A stretch of DNA of 9,619 bases, taken from NCBI GenBank assembly GCA_023391175.1, contig JAEWBL010000357.1:1-9619 (forward strand), given 5' to 3'. This stretch comes from Pseudomonadota bacterium. GTDB lineage: Bacteria > Pseudomonadota > Alphaproteobacteria > Rhizobiales > Xanthobacteraceae. The position numbers were made by a program, and so were the translations under genes. Every line of letters begins with the position of its first letter. Within the stretch, counting starts at the first letter, position 1. Positions 1-6,908 of this stretch are shown here, in pieces. The notes under the pieces were generated by a model that worked only from the letters and a program-made list of their open reading frames with translations, searched no databases and was not told the origin of the DNA.

Positions 1-2
1 AC

Positions 3-494
3 GCCCATGTCACGCGGACGCGCCAGCAGATCGTGGAGGAAGCCACCTTCGTGGCATCGGGCGTCGGCAACCACCTGGCTGACGCGGATATCGGGCCCTT
101 CATCTTCTCGCTGCGCCCCATCGACGAACGCGCCGTGAGCACCATCTCCATCTTCCGGCGCCGGGATGCCGCGCCGTTCTCCGAGCGGGAGGCGCGGATC
201 GCCCACATTCTCCTCAGCGAGTTGCCCTGGCTGCACGAGCAGGGATGGCCGAGCGACCGCGGCGCCAGCGTGCCCCGCCTCTCTCCCCGGCTGCGCCTGG
301 TGCTGAACCTCCTGCTCGACGGCCGCACGCGCAAGGAAATCGCCGTCGGCCTAAACCTGTCCGAATACACCGTCGCGCAATACCAGAGGGCGGTCTATCG
401 CCACTTCGGCGTCCGCTCGCACGCCACTTTGCTGAGGCGGTTCCAGATGGGCGACGGCGGCGACCGCCGGCCGGCCGCGCAGGAAGCGGGCTGA
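3..494 (+). CDS. LuxR-family transcriptional regulator, 3' part only (5' end outside window)
   Basis: This is a DNA-binding transcription regulator. The reading frame is open from base 3 with no stop, so the gene begins before the window. The GTG at 33 is only an internal valine codon and has no convincing ribosome site. About 163 residues are visible. The C-terminal GerE-type helix-turn-helix lies at bases 279-443, with the usual LSPR start, the GRTRKEIA helix, the S-x-x-TV recognition helix and the HFGVRSHATLL end. The part before it (FIFSLRPIDERAVSTISIFR, then FSEREARIAHIL) resembles the end of a PAS/GAF-like or autoinducer-like sensor region, but I cannot name the ligand domain. The recognition helix ends TVAQY where many relatives have TVxxH. 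It ends 299 bases before the molybdenum hydroxylase operon on the same strand and could control it; that link rests on position alone. The family call is firm, the signal unknown. Confidence 0.85.
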   Translation, partial: AHVTRTRQQIVEEATFVASGVGNHLADADIGPFIFSLRPIDERAVSTISIFRRRDAAPFSEREARIAHILLSELPWLHEQGWPSDRGASVPRLSPRLRLVLNLLLDGRTRKEIAVGLNLSEYTVAQYQRAVYRHFGVRSHATLLRRFQMGDGGDRRPAAQEAG

Positions 495-514
495 CGACCG
501 CAGTTCCGGCCCCA

Positions 515-530
515 TCCCTCAAATGAGGGA
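515..530. promoter_or_regulatory. Perfect 7-2-7 palindrome, possible operator or weak stem-loop
   Basis: TCCCTCA-AA-TGAGGGA is a perfect inverted repeat starting 21 bases after the stop of the LuxR gene. The two-base centre is too short for a comfortable RNA loop (a 6-bp stem with a 4-base loop is possible) and no T-run follows, so a dimeric-regulator site is at least as likely as a terminator. It lies well upstream of the next gene. A small GC hairpin, CGGCG-gga-CGCCG at 581-593, follows in the same gap. Function is inferred from symmetry only. Confidence 0.4.
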
Positions 531-656
531 ATAGGAAGAGGTCCGGCGTGTTTGGTATGCAGGGATTCAAGCTTCAGCGTCGGCGGGACGCCGGTGTTGA
601 GCGCAGACCGTTTCGCGCGCCAGCACGTGCCTCCGGTGGGAGCACGCAGCCCTGCA

Positions 657-676
657 CGTTCAATCCAAATTGAACG
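657..676. promoter_or_regulatory. Perfect 8-4-8 palindrome upstream of the molybdenum hydroxylase operon, candidate operator
   Basis: CGTTCAATCCAAATTGAACG is an exact inverted repeat with 8-base arms around CCAA. It sits at the sharp switch from GC-rich to AT-rich sequence and ends 117 bases before the operon's first ATG. Its length and symmetry suit a homodimeric helix-turn-helix regulator. A TTTACA at 689-694 just downstream resembles a -35 box, but I found no good -10 at the right distance, so the promoter itself is not placed. The binding protein is unknown; the flanking LuxR and AraC proteins are candidates by position. Confidence 0.5.
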
Positions 677-731
677 CTTGCTTTTATATTTACATCATAC
701 CGTCATCGTCGCATTTTGATTATTTATACAG

Positions 732-760
732 CGTAGCAGCAGCGATAAATTGCTGATACG
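732..760. promoter_or_regulatory. Leader inverted repeat (10-bp arms, one mismatch) before the first operon gene
   Basis: CGTAGCAGCA at 732-741 pairs with TGCTGATACG at 751-760, with one mismatch and a 9-base AT-rich loop. It ends 19 bases before the ribosome site of the molybdenum hydroxylase gene (GGGGAAG, 780-786). It could be a second operator or a 5' leader hairpin that affects translation or mRNA stability. No T-run follows, so it does not look like an attenuator terminator. Confidence 0.35.
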
Positions 761-793
761 TTGCTTATTTACTTGTCCCGGGGAAGAAAAGAC

Positions 794-3565
794 ATGCGTC
801 CATCGCGGCGTGAGTTCGTGACCTGGGTGGCCGCCAGTGGGATCACGCTGGCCATGAGCCGCATTGGTACGGGGCGGGCCGCCGGCTTCAACGCGAGCCA
901 GACGCTCCCCGGCACGGTCGCGTCCCGCCTTTCCGGCTCCGCGGCCGGTCGCATCGACGCCTTCGCCAAGGTGACCGGCGCCAAGCTCTACGCATCGGAT
1001 TTCCGCGCGGCGGACATGGAGGGCTGGCCGGCGACGACCGCCCATGCCCTGCTGCTGCGTGCCGCCGACGCCACCCATGTCTTCACGGGGCTCGATCTCT
1101 CCGCGCTGGAGGCCGGCGCCCGGCCGACGCAGATCGTGACGGCGGAGGATCTGGAGCGCGCCGGGGTCCGCGTGCCGCCCTTCTATGCCGGCGACCTGCT
1201 CTGCCCGGCGGGCAAGACGCCGCTTTATCTCGGCCAGCCGCTGGCGCTGCTCTTGTTCGAGAGCTTCGACGCCTATGACCGGGCGCGGGCGATCCTGCGC
1301 GAGAAGGATCCAGCCCGGTTCGGCGCCGAGACCGGCCCCGTGGCGCAACCGAACTACGCCGCCTTGCGCTTCACCCGTGTAGCTGGGGACACACCCGGCG
1401 CGCCGGATGTCTATTCGCCGCTGATCGAGGGCTGGATCAGCCCCGGTGTCTTCGAGCCCGGCGGCCGGCCCATCTGGCGCCCGCTGCCCACCGAGGACGG
1501 CGGGCAGTACAAGAAGGGCGCCATCCAGGGCGAGGCCATCCGTGCCCTCATCGCCGCCGGCGGGCCGGGCATGCTGGTCCTCGACAGCCGGTTCCGCACC
1601 CAGTCCGTGGACCCCATGTTCCTGGAACCGGAAGGCGGCCTCGCCTGGTACGACGCGAAGGCGAAGGCGCTCAAGATGGTGATCGGCGTCCAGTCGCCGC
1701 TGGAGGCGAGCGAGGAGCTGGCCCACCTTCTGGGGGAGGCCGCGGCCGGATTCCGCCCCGCGCGGATCGAGAGCCATTTCGCCCATCTGGGTGGCGGGTT
1801 CGGCGGCCGTGACCATACTCCGTTCCCGCTTTACGTGGCACTGGCCGCCTTGTTCCTTCCGGGTCGGCCCATCCGCCTCGCCCATGACCGGTTCCAGCAG
1901 TTCCAGGGCGGCATCAAGCGCCACGCCTTCGACATGCACACCAGGGTGGCCTTCGACCGCGCCACCGGGCGGATGCAGGCGTTTGCGGCCGACCACATCC
2001 TCGACGGCGGTGGCCTCGCCAATTACTCGGCCAGTGTCGCAGCAGTATCGGCCACTTCTGCTATCGGCATCTACGACGTGCCTAAGGTGGATGTGACGAC
2101 CCTCGCCGAACACACCCGCGGCGTCACGGCCGGGTCCATGCGCGGCTACGGCGTGCTCCAGACCACCACGGCGCTGGAAACGCTGGTGGACGAGGCGGCG
2201 CAGGCGCTGTCCATGGACCCAATCGCCCTGCGTCGGCGAAATCTGCTGAAGGCCGGCGATCTCACCATGACCGGCAATCCGTGGACCGTTTCGATCCGCA
2301 CGCCGGAGATACTCGACAAGCTCGAAGGCCACGCCCTGTGGCGCGGACGCGATGCCGCGCGGAAGGCGGCACCGGGCGGAACGCTGGTCGGCACCGGCGT
2401 CGCCGTCTGCGCCAAGGACTACGGGACGGGGGCGGACTGCTCCCTCGGCCGGGTGGAGATCGATCCCCAGGGGCGCATCCGTATCTATTGCGACGCGGTC
2501 GAGATGGGCAACGGCATCGGCACGGCGGTGGCGAACCGCGTGGCGGGGCTGCTGGGACGGCGAGCGGACGCGGTCTCCGTCGCCCGCATCGATGCGTTCG
2601 ATGAACTCGGGCTCGTGACCTCCGGCGATCCATATACCATCACGCAGAAGGAGCAGGATGAGGCCGCCCGCAATCCGCGTTGGGTGCCGGCCATCAGTTC
2701 GGCCACCAGCGCCTCCATTGGCGCCCATGTGGGCACCCAGGCGGCGGCCGAGGCGGCGCGGCTCATCTTTCGCTTCGGGCTATGGCCGGCGGCGCTCAGC
2801 CTGTGGGGCATCGGCCAGGACGATCCGCGCCGCTTCCTGTGGCAGGAAGCGTTCTGGCACGACGACGTGCTCATCCTCTCCGGCCTGCCGCCGCTGAAGC
2901 AGGAGAAGGTGGCTGCCCGTGCCCACGAGATGGGCGGCCTCACCGGCGCCATGGCCCACGCCTTCTCCCGCTGGGCATGGGCGCAGGCCGCCTTTCCGCT
3001 GGACGGGTTCGAATGGGTGGTCGACCTCGACGCTCTGGCGGTGCGGCGCGGCGGTGGCGCATTCAAGGTGCTGGACCGCAGCTTCATCGCCTTCCCGCCG
3101 GCGAGCTACAACCGGATCGGCACCTCGTTCACATCGAGCTGCGGCACGCTTGTCAAGGTCGAGATCCAGAAGGCGAGCGGCGCCGTGCGGGTGTCGCAGG
3201 CGTACAGCGTGCTGGAATGCGGCGAGGTGCTCACGCCTGAGGTGGTGGTCGGCCAGGCGCAGGGCGGCTTTGCCATGGGGCTAGGCTACGCCTTGCTCGA
3301 AACCCTGCCGCCGTTCGAAAACGGACCCGGCAATGGCCGCTGGAACCTCGGCGACTATGTGGTCGCCCGCGGCTCCGATCTGCCCCTCCACGCGCTGGAG
3401 GTGGAAGTCTTGCCACGCGTTGCGCCGAACGAGCCGCCCAAGGGCATGGCCGAGGTGGTCATGATCCCGGTGGTGCCCGCCATCCTCAACGCCATCCACG
3501 ATGCCACCGGCCATCGTTTCCGTGCCTTGCCCGTCACGCCGGACGATGTCCGGCGGGTTCTGTGA
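794..3565 (+). CDS. Xanthine dehydrogenase / isoquinoline 1-oxidoreductase family molybdopterin-binding large subunit, Tat-exported
   Basis: This 923-residue protein is the molybdenum-cofactor catalytic subunit of a hydroxylase that oxidises an aldehyde or N-heterocycle using oxygen from water. I chose the ATG at 794 because GGGGAAG lies 7 bases upstream and the protein then opens with a twin-arginine signal (SRREFV, residues 4-9, then a hydrophobic stretch). An upstream ATG at 761 would bury that signal. An a/b hammerhead-like region (about 50-190) comes first. The cofactor-binding parts include GGGFGGR at 333-339, GSMRGYG at 447-453 and VEMGNGIGT at 569-577. The C-terminal PKGMAE motif places the expected catalytic glutamate at E887; most relatives read GVGE, so the alanine before it is a variation. 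At 923 residues it is longer than typical IorB-like subunits. It is the first gene of the operon, with its 2Fe-2S partner 13 bases downstream, the reverse of the usual small-then-large order. The substrate cannot be told from sequence. The family is near certain and the periplasmic location well supported. Confidence 0.95.
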   Translation: MRPSRREFVTWVAASGITLAMSRIGTGRAAGFNASQTLPGTVASRLSGSAAGRIDAFAKVTGAKLYASDFRAADMEGWPATTAHALLLRAADATHVFTGLDLSALEAGARPTQIVTAEDLERAGVRVPPFYAGDLLCPAGKTPLYLGQPLALLLFESFDAYDRARAILREKDPARFGAETGPVAQPNYAALRFTRVAGDTPGAPDVYSPLIEGWISPGVFEPGGRPIWRPLPTEDGGQYKKGAIQGEAIRALIAAGGPGMLVLDSRFRTQSVDPMFLEPEGGLAWYDAKAKALKMVIGVQSPLEASEELAHLLGEAAAGFRPARIESHFAHLGGGFGGRDHTPFPLYVALAALFLPGRPIRLAHDRFQQFQGGIKRHAFDMHTRVAFDRATGRMQAFAADHILDGGGLANYSASVAAVSATSAIGIYDVPKVDVTTLAEHTRGVTAGSMRGYGVLQTTTALETLVDEAAQALSMDPIALRRRNLLKAGDLTMTGNPWTVSIRTPEILDKLEGHALWRGRDAARKAAPGGTLVGTGVAVCAKDYGTGADCSLGRVEIDPQGRIRIYCDAVEMGNGIGTAVANRVAGLLGRRADAVSVARIDAFDELGLVTSGDPYTITQKEQDEAARNPRWVPAISSATSASIGAHVGTQAAAEAARLIFRFGLWPAALSLWGIGQDDPRRFLWQEAFWHDDVLILSGLPPLKQEKVAARAHEMGGLTGAMAHAFSRWAWAQAAFPLDGFEWVVDLDALAVRRGGGAFKVLDRSFIAFPPASYNRIGTSFTSSCGTLVKVEIQKASGAVRVSQAYSVLECGEVLTPEVVVGQAQGGFAMGLGYALLETLPPFENGPGNGRWNLGDYVVARGSDLPLHALEVEVLPRVAPNEPPKGMAEVVMIPVVPAILNAIHDATGHRFRALPVTPDDVRRVL

Positions 3566-3578
3566 AGGGAGACGCCCG

Positions 3579-4094
3579 TTGCCCCCGGTCTCGCTCACCA
3601 TCAACGGTCGCAGCCACGGCCCCGTCCAGGTCCGCGAGGGCCTGAGCATGAACGACTTCCTGCGGGAAGTGCTGGGCATGACCGGCACCAAGTTCGGCTG
3701 CGGCGCCGCCCAATGCCTCAGTTGCGCGGTCATCGTGGATCATGCGGACGGCACCAGCTCCACCACCCCCACCTGCATCGCGCCCGCCACCGACTTCGAC
3801 AAGCTCGCCATCCGCACAGTGGAAGGCCACGCGAAGAATGGCGAGCTGACGCCCCTGCAGAAGAGCTTTGTCGCCCATTTCGCCTTCCAGTGCGGCTATT
3901 GCACCCCCGGCTTCCTCAACGAGGGGCAGGTGCTGCTGGAGCGGCTGGAACGGGCCCCCATTCCACGGGCTGATCTGGAGCGCACCATCGCCGAGGCCCT
4001 CGACGGCCATCTGTGCCGCTGCTCCGGCTACGTCAAATACCACCAGGCGGTGCGCGATGTCGTGCTCGCCGACCCCAAGCGCTTCCTGACCTGA
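3579..4094 (+). CDS. 2Fe-2S iron-sulfur subunit of the molybdenum hydroxylase (IorA/XdhA-like small subunit)
   Basis: This is the electron-transfer subunit carrying two 2Fe-2S clusters. In the 171-residue form, C41, C46, C49 and C66 make the plant-ferredoxin-type site. The C-terminal helical domain has C105, C108, C146 and C148 (CGYCTPG and CRCSGY). Length is close to the usual 150-170. The start is uncertain. TTG at 3579 has AAGGGAG 7 bases upstream and gives the typical N-terminus (SLTINGR), so I prefer it. ATG at 3546 would overlap the large-subunit gene by 20 bases and adds 11 residues without a clear ribosome site. The ferredoxin motif reads QCLSC where most relatives have QCGAC. No signal peptide is visible, so it probably assembles with the large subunit in the cytoplasm and leaves with it through Tat (inference). 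It is translationally close to both neighbours (13 bases after the large subunit, 10 before the cytochrome). Confidence 0.93.
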   Translation: MPPVSLTINGRSHGPVQVREGLSMNDFLREVLGMTGTKFGCGAAQCLSCAVIVDHADGTSSTTPTCIAPATDFDKLAIRTVEGHAKNGELTPLQKSFVAHFAFQCGYCTPGFLNEGQVLLERLERAPIPRADLERTIAEALDGHLCRCSGYVKYHQAVRDVVLADPKRFLT

Positions 4095-4104
4095 GGGGCT
4101 TTCG

Positions 4105-4719
4105 ATGCTGTTCGACAGGCGCCTCGCAACGACCTTGCCCGCAGTGGCCCTCGCCGGGCTGCTGGCGGCAGCCGGGATCGCGCTTTCGGCACCTGCCAAT
4201 ACGCTCGCGCCCCCGGAAGCCTTCGCCGCCATCGCCGAGCCGGCGCAACGCTCGGCGGCGTATTTCAGCGAGTTGAGCAAGGTGCTCACCCATCCGCGCT
4301 GCACCAATTGCCACCCCGCCACTGATCGGCCACGGCAGGGGGACGCAGCACGTCTTCACCAGCCGCCGGTGACACGCGGCGCCGACGGGTTCGGCACCGC
4401 GAGCCTCAGGTGCGGCATCTGCCATCGCGGCGAGAATTACCCACCCGCCGGCGTCCCCGGCCATCCCGAATGGCATCTCGCGCCCGCCGAAATGGCTTGG
4501 GAGGGCAAGAGCCCGGCGGAAATCTGCAACCAGATCAAGGACCCGAGCCGCAACGGCGGCCGGTCTCTCGCCGATCTCATCACGCATATCGGCGACGACA
4601 CGCTGGTCGGCTGGGCCTGGCATCCGGGCGGCACGCGGACACCCGCACCGGGCTCGCAACGGGAAGCGAAAGCCCTGGTCAAAGCGTGGATCGAGAGCGG
4701 CGCCGCCTGCCCCGAATGA
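4105..4719 (+). CDS. Secreted diheme c-type cytochrome, probable electron acceptor of the molybdenum hydroxylase
   Basis: This 204-residue protein has an N-terminal signal (arginines at 5-6, hydrophobic stretch 11-28, likely cut near 29-31) and two heme c attachment sites, CTNCH at 66-70 and CGICH at 103-107. It should therefore mature in the periplasm and carry two hemes. GAGGGG lies just before the ATG and the gene begins 10 bases after the 2Fe-2S subunit, so it is very likely co-translated with it. In related systems, such as nicotinate hydroxylase NicAB, cytochrome c sites are joined to the molybdenum subunit and pass electrons to the respiratory chain. A separate cytochrome here suggests the same route (inference). 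No FAD subunit is present in the window. The axial ligands other than the CxxCH histidines cannot be assigned. I recall similar small proteins being labelled 'isoquinoline 1-oxidoreductase subunit', but it is not one of the two classical subunits. Confidence 0.88.
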   Translation: MLFDRRLATTLPAVALAGLLAAAGIALSAPANTLAPPEAFAAIAEPAQRSAAYFSELSKVLTHPRCTNCHPATDRPRQGDAARLHQPPVTRGADGFGTASLRCGICHRGENYPPAGVPGHPEWHLAPAEMAWEGKSPAEICNQIKDPSRNGGRSLADLITHIGDDTLVGWAWHPGGTRTPAPGSQREAKALVKAWIESGAACPE

Positions 4720-4777
4720 TCTGCCCCGGACGGTCTGCCAAAGCGGCCCGCGCAAAGAGCATATGGAGGAGGAAACG

Positions 4778-5875
4778 ATGAAATACCTTCCAGTCGGATT
4801 GGCGGTGGCGGCCGCGCTCGCCGCAATGCCGCTGCCCGGCGCCCTGGCGGCCGAGCCACCGGCCTATCTCAAGCCCATTGCCGGACCGCCGCAGCCACCC
4901 TCCGCACAGGATCTCGCCACCCGCAACGTCCTCCAGCTCAACACCACCATGTTTTCACTCTACGAGAACGCCGGCGCCGCCTTCCGCCGCAACATCCTCG
5001 CCAACCATCCGGTCATTCTGGCGCTGTTCTCGGGCGCGGGCGGGCGCATGATCCTCTACCGGCCCGGCCAGCCGCCGCTGGAGGCGCCGTCCGTGCCGAA
5101 GGCCTATCAGGTGATGAAATCGCTGGGCCACAGCGCCATGGCCATCTCCGAGGTCGTGCTGCCCTATGTGGACACGCCGACCGACACTTCCTGGGTCGCG
5201 CCCATGCGTGCCTATCTGAGCGAGATGAAGAGCGCGCTGGAGACGATCGGCGCGGCGGAGATGCCCGATGCCTGGCGCGCCAATTCCCGTGCCATCCTTG
5301 AGAACAACATCGCCTTCATGGAGGACAGCCTCGCCAAGGGTGTCGTCACCCTCGATGCCGTGCAGGCCTATGCCAAGACGCAGGCGCCTGTCCTGCGCAA
5401 CGCCATCGCCTGGGCGGCCCAGACGCAGGTGAAGCACTGGATGGGCGTGCTGGACGGTTGGAAGAAGGAGCTGGGCGGCAGCTTCGATCAGGTCTATGGC
5501 GCCAGCAATACCATCTATGTGGCGCGCCAGAACAACGTGCTCTACAGCGTTCTCGCGCAATACTTCGGCGAGAAGGCCATCAACGACCGCCTGTTCCTGA
5601 TCGAGACCGTCTCCTTCACCACCACGCCGGAGGACATGCTCACCGCCGTGGTGCGTATCATCTCCGACCGCTCGGTGGGCGGGCTGTTCTTCAACAACGA
5701 CCGGCTGATGGACTACGAACTGATGGGGGGCGACGCCCGCAAGGCCATCATCGCGGAGATGAAGGCGCGCGGACAGGAGCCGTTCCTGCCGCCGCAGGTT
5801 CCGTTCGGCTCGAAGCAGTGGCCGGCGCTGATCTCCGGCGGATCGGGCGCCGCGTCCCTCGACGATCTCCACTGA
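4778..5875 (+). CDS. Secreted protein of unknown family, conserved-looking operon member
   Basis: This 365-residue protein is not one I recognise. The ATG at 4778 is preferred over the in-frame ATG at 4763 because GGAGGAGG (4766-4773) lies between them as an excellent ribosome site. The first 24 residues (MKYLPVGLAVAAALAAMPLP, then GALA) form a clear Sec signal peptide, with cleavage expected after ALA. The mature protein has a proline-rich start, then mostly helical-looking sequence. It has no cysteine, no heme motif, no obvious membrane segment and no catalytic motif I can name. Notable stretches are SLYENAGAAFRRNIL, ETVSFTTTPEDML and FFNNDRLMDYELMGGDARK. Codon use matches its neighbours. 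It starts 58 bases after the cytochrome and ends 58 bases before the hydrolase, inside the operon, so a periplasmic role with the oxidoreductase (substrate binding, chaperone or accessory) is plausible but unproven. Confidence 0.85.
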   Translation: MKYLPVGLAVAAALAAMPLPGALAAEPPAYLKPIAGPPQPPSAQDLATRNVLQLNTTMFSLYENAGAAFRRNILANHPVILALFSGAGGRMILYRPGQPPLEAPSVPKAYQVMKSLGHSAMAISEVVLPYVDTPTDTSWVAPMRAYLSEMKSALETIGAAEMPDAWRANSRAILENNIAFMEDSLAKGVVTLDAVQAYAKTQAPVLRNAIAWAAQTQVKHWMGVLDGWKKELGGSFDQVYGASNTIYVARQNNVLYSVLAQYFGEKAINDRLFLIETVSFTTTPEDMLTAVVRIISDRSVGGLFFNNDRLMDYELMGGDARKAIIAEMKARGQEPFLPPQVPFGSKQWPALISGGSGAASLDDLH

Positions 5876-5887
5876 ACGGCGCCCCGA

Positions 5888-5904
5888 GCACGGAATGCCC
5901 GTGC
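5888..5904 (+). repeat. Intercistronic hairpin (6-bp perfect stem)
   Basis: GCACGG-AATGC-CCGTGC forms a perfect 6-bp GC-rich stem with a 5-base loop in the gap between the unknown secreted protein and the hydrolase. No T-run follows, so it is more like an mRNA-stability or processing element than a terminator. A short stem of this kind can arise by chance in GC-rich DNA. Confidence 0.3.
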
Positions 5905-5933
5905 CCGGAGCCATCCACACAGGAAGGTGAGAC

Positions 5934-6896
5934 ATGCGCGCACCGATCTTCGCCCTCCTCCTCGCCGCCGTCGCGGCACTCACACCCGCCCGCGGGTCGG
6001 CGGGCGAGGCGGCAAGCACGGACTGGATCACCGGCCTGCCACGGCAGGAAATTCCCGTCGCCGCATGGCCGGGCGGCAGGAAAGTCGCCGTGCTGTTCGT
6101 CCTTTACGTGGAGACGTGGGGGCACGGACAGGGCCCGAACTTCCGCCCGGACATGACCGGGCGCACGCCCGATCTGGTGGATGAGGGTTTTCGGCAATAT
6201 GCGATCAATTTCGGCCTGCCCCGCACCGGCCGGCTGTTCAAGGAGATGGGCGTTCCCCTGAGCCTCGCGCTCAACGCCCAGTTCCCGAAAGCGCAGCCGC
6301 AGGTGTGGTCGTCACTTCGGGCGCTTGTTCCATCTGCGCCGATCATCGCCCACGGGCTGAACAATTCCACTGATCTTCTGCCCCTGTCTGAGGGGCCTGC
6401 GGCGCAGCGGGCCTATATCCGCAGGACGCTCGACATGATCGAGGCGGACACGGGCGTGCGCTCCAACGGCTGGTCCAGCCCGAGCGTCTATCCAGATGCG
6501 CAGACGTTCGAGGCGACCGCCGCCGAAGGCATCCGCTACACCCTCGACGGCATGGATTCCGACGTGCTGGCGCGGCTCGACACCAAGCCCACACCGCTGG
6601 TGCTGGTGCCCTACCCGCCCAGCGTGGTGGACATGGGCCAGTATCTCTCCCGCTTCAAGGAAGCCGACGACCTCGCGCGGCTCTGGATCGATTATGTGCG
6701 CGAGCTGGCGCGCGAGGCGAAGGCCGATCCGGCCCGGCCGGCGACCGTGGTCGCGATCGGCATCCACCCCTTCGTCGTCGGTACGCCGGCCGGTGCTGCC
6801 GCCCTTCGGCGGGTGCTGGAGGCGCTCAAGGCCGAGGACCAGGTCTGGCTGGGCGACACGGACGCCCTGATGCGGGCCGCCGGGCAGCCCTTCTGA
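5934..6896 (+). CDS. Secreted polysaccharide deacetylase / PuuE-allantoinase-like (NodB superfamily) hydrolase
   Basis: This 320-residue protein resembles the NodB-fold carbohydrate esterase 4 superfamily, especially the branch with the PuuE cyclic-amide hydrolase (allantoinase). The ATG at 5934 follows AAGGTGAG, and the first 23 residues or so form a Sec signal (IFALLLAAVAALTPA, then RGSA), so it acts in the periplasm. The first catalytic motif reads FVLYVETWG with E60 where NodB enzymes have an Asp-Asp pair. The second has a single histidine (IIAHGLNNST, H140) instead of HxxxH. A third element is GWSSPS near 179-184, and a conserved-type IGIHPF gives H278. Loss of the two metal ligands argues against classical zinc-dependent deacetylation and for a PuuE-like reaction (family knowledge plus inference). 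It ends the operon, 12 bases from the convergent AraC gene. Substrate unknown; ring opening of a product of the molybdenum hydroxylase is possible. Confidence 0.8.
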   Translation: MRAPIFALLLAAVAALTPARGSAGEAASTDWITGLPRQEIPVAAWPGGRKVAVLFVLYVETWGHGQGPNFRPDMTGRTPDLVDEGFRQYAINFGLPRTGRLFKEMGVPLSLALNAQFPKAQPQVWSSLRALVPSAPIIAHGLNNSTDLLPLSEGPAAQRAYIRRTLDMIEADTGVRSNGWSSPSVYPDAQTFEATAAEGIRYTLDGMDSDVLARLDTKPTPLVLVPYPPSVVDMGQYLSRFKEADDLARLWIDYVRELAREAKADPARPATVVAIGIHPFVVGTPAGAAALRRVLEALKAEDQVWLGDTDALMRAAGQPF

Positions 6897-6908
6897 ACCG
6901 CCCTCCCC

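Noticed and set aside
695..2728. Long minus-strand open frame (677 codons) opposite the molybdenum subunit gene
   Set aside because: It is an antisense shadow of a high-GC gene. The translation is arginine/glycine-rich and matches no family, while the plus strand has clear cofactor motifs.
3534..4755. Two minus-strand open frames opposite the 2Fe-2S and cytochrome genes
   Set aside because: They overlap genes with unmistakable cysteine and heme motifs and have no domain or ribosome-site support.
4955..6031. Minus-strand open frame of 358 codons opposite the unknown secreted protein
   Set aside because: The plus-strand gene has a strong ribosome site and signal peptide. The antisense frame crosses an intergenic gap and has biased, low-complexity composition.
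6897..6908. Bidirectional terminator between the convergent operon and AraC gene
   Set aside because: Only 12 bases separate the stops, and I found no convincing stem with a T-run on either side.
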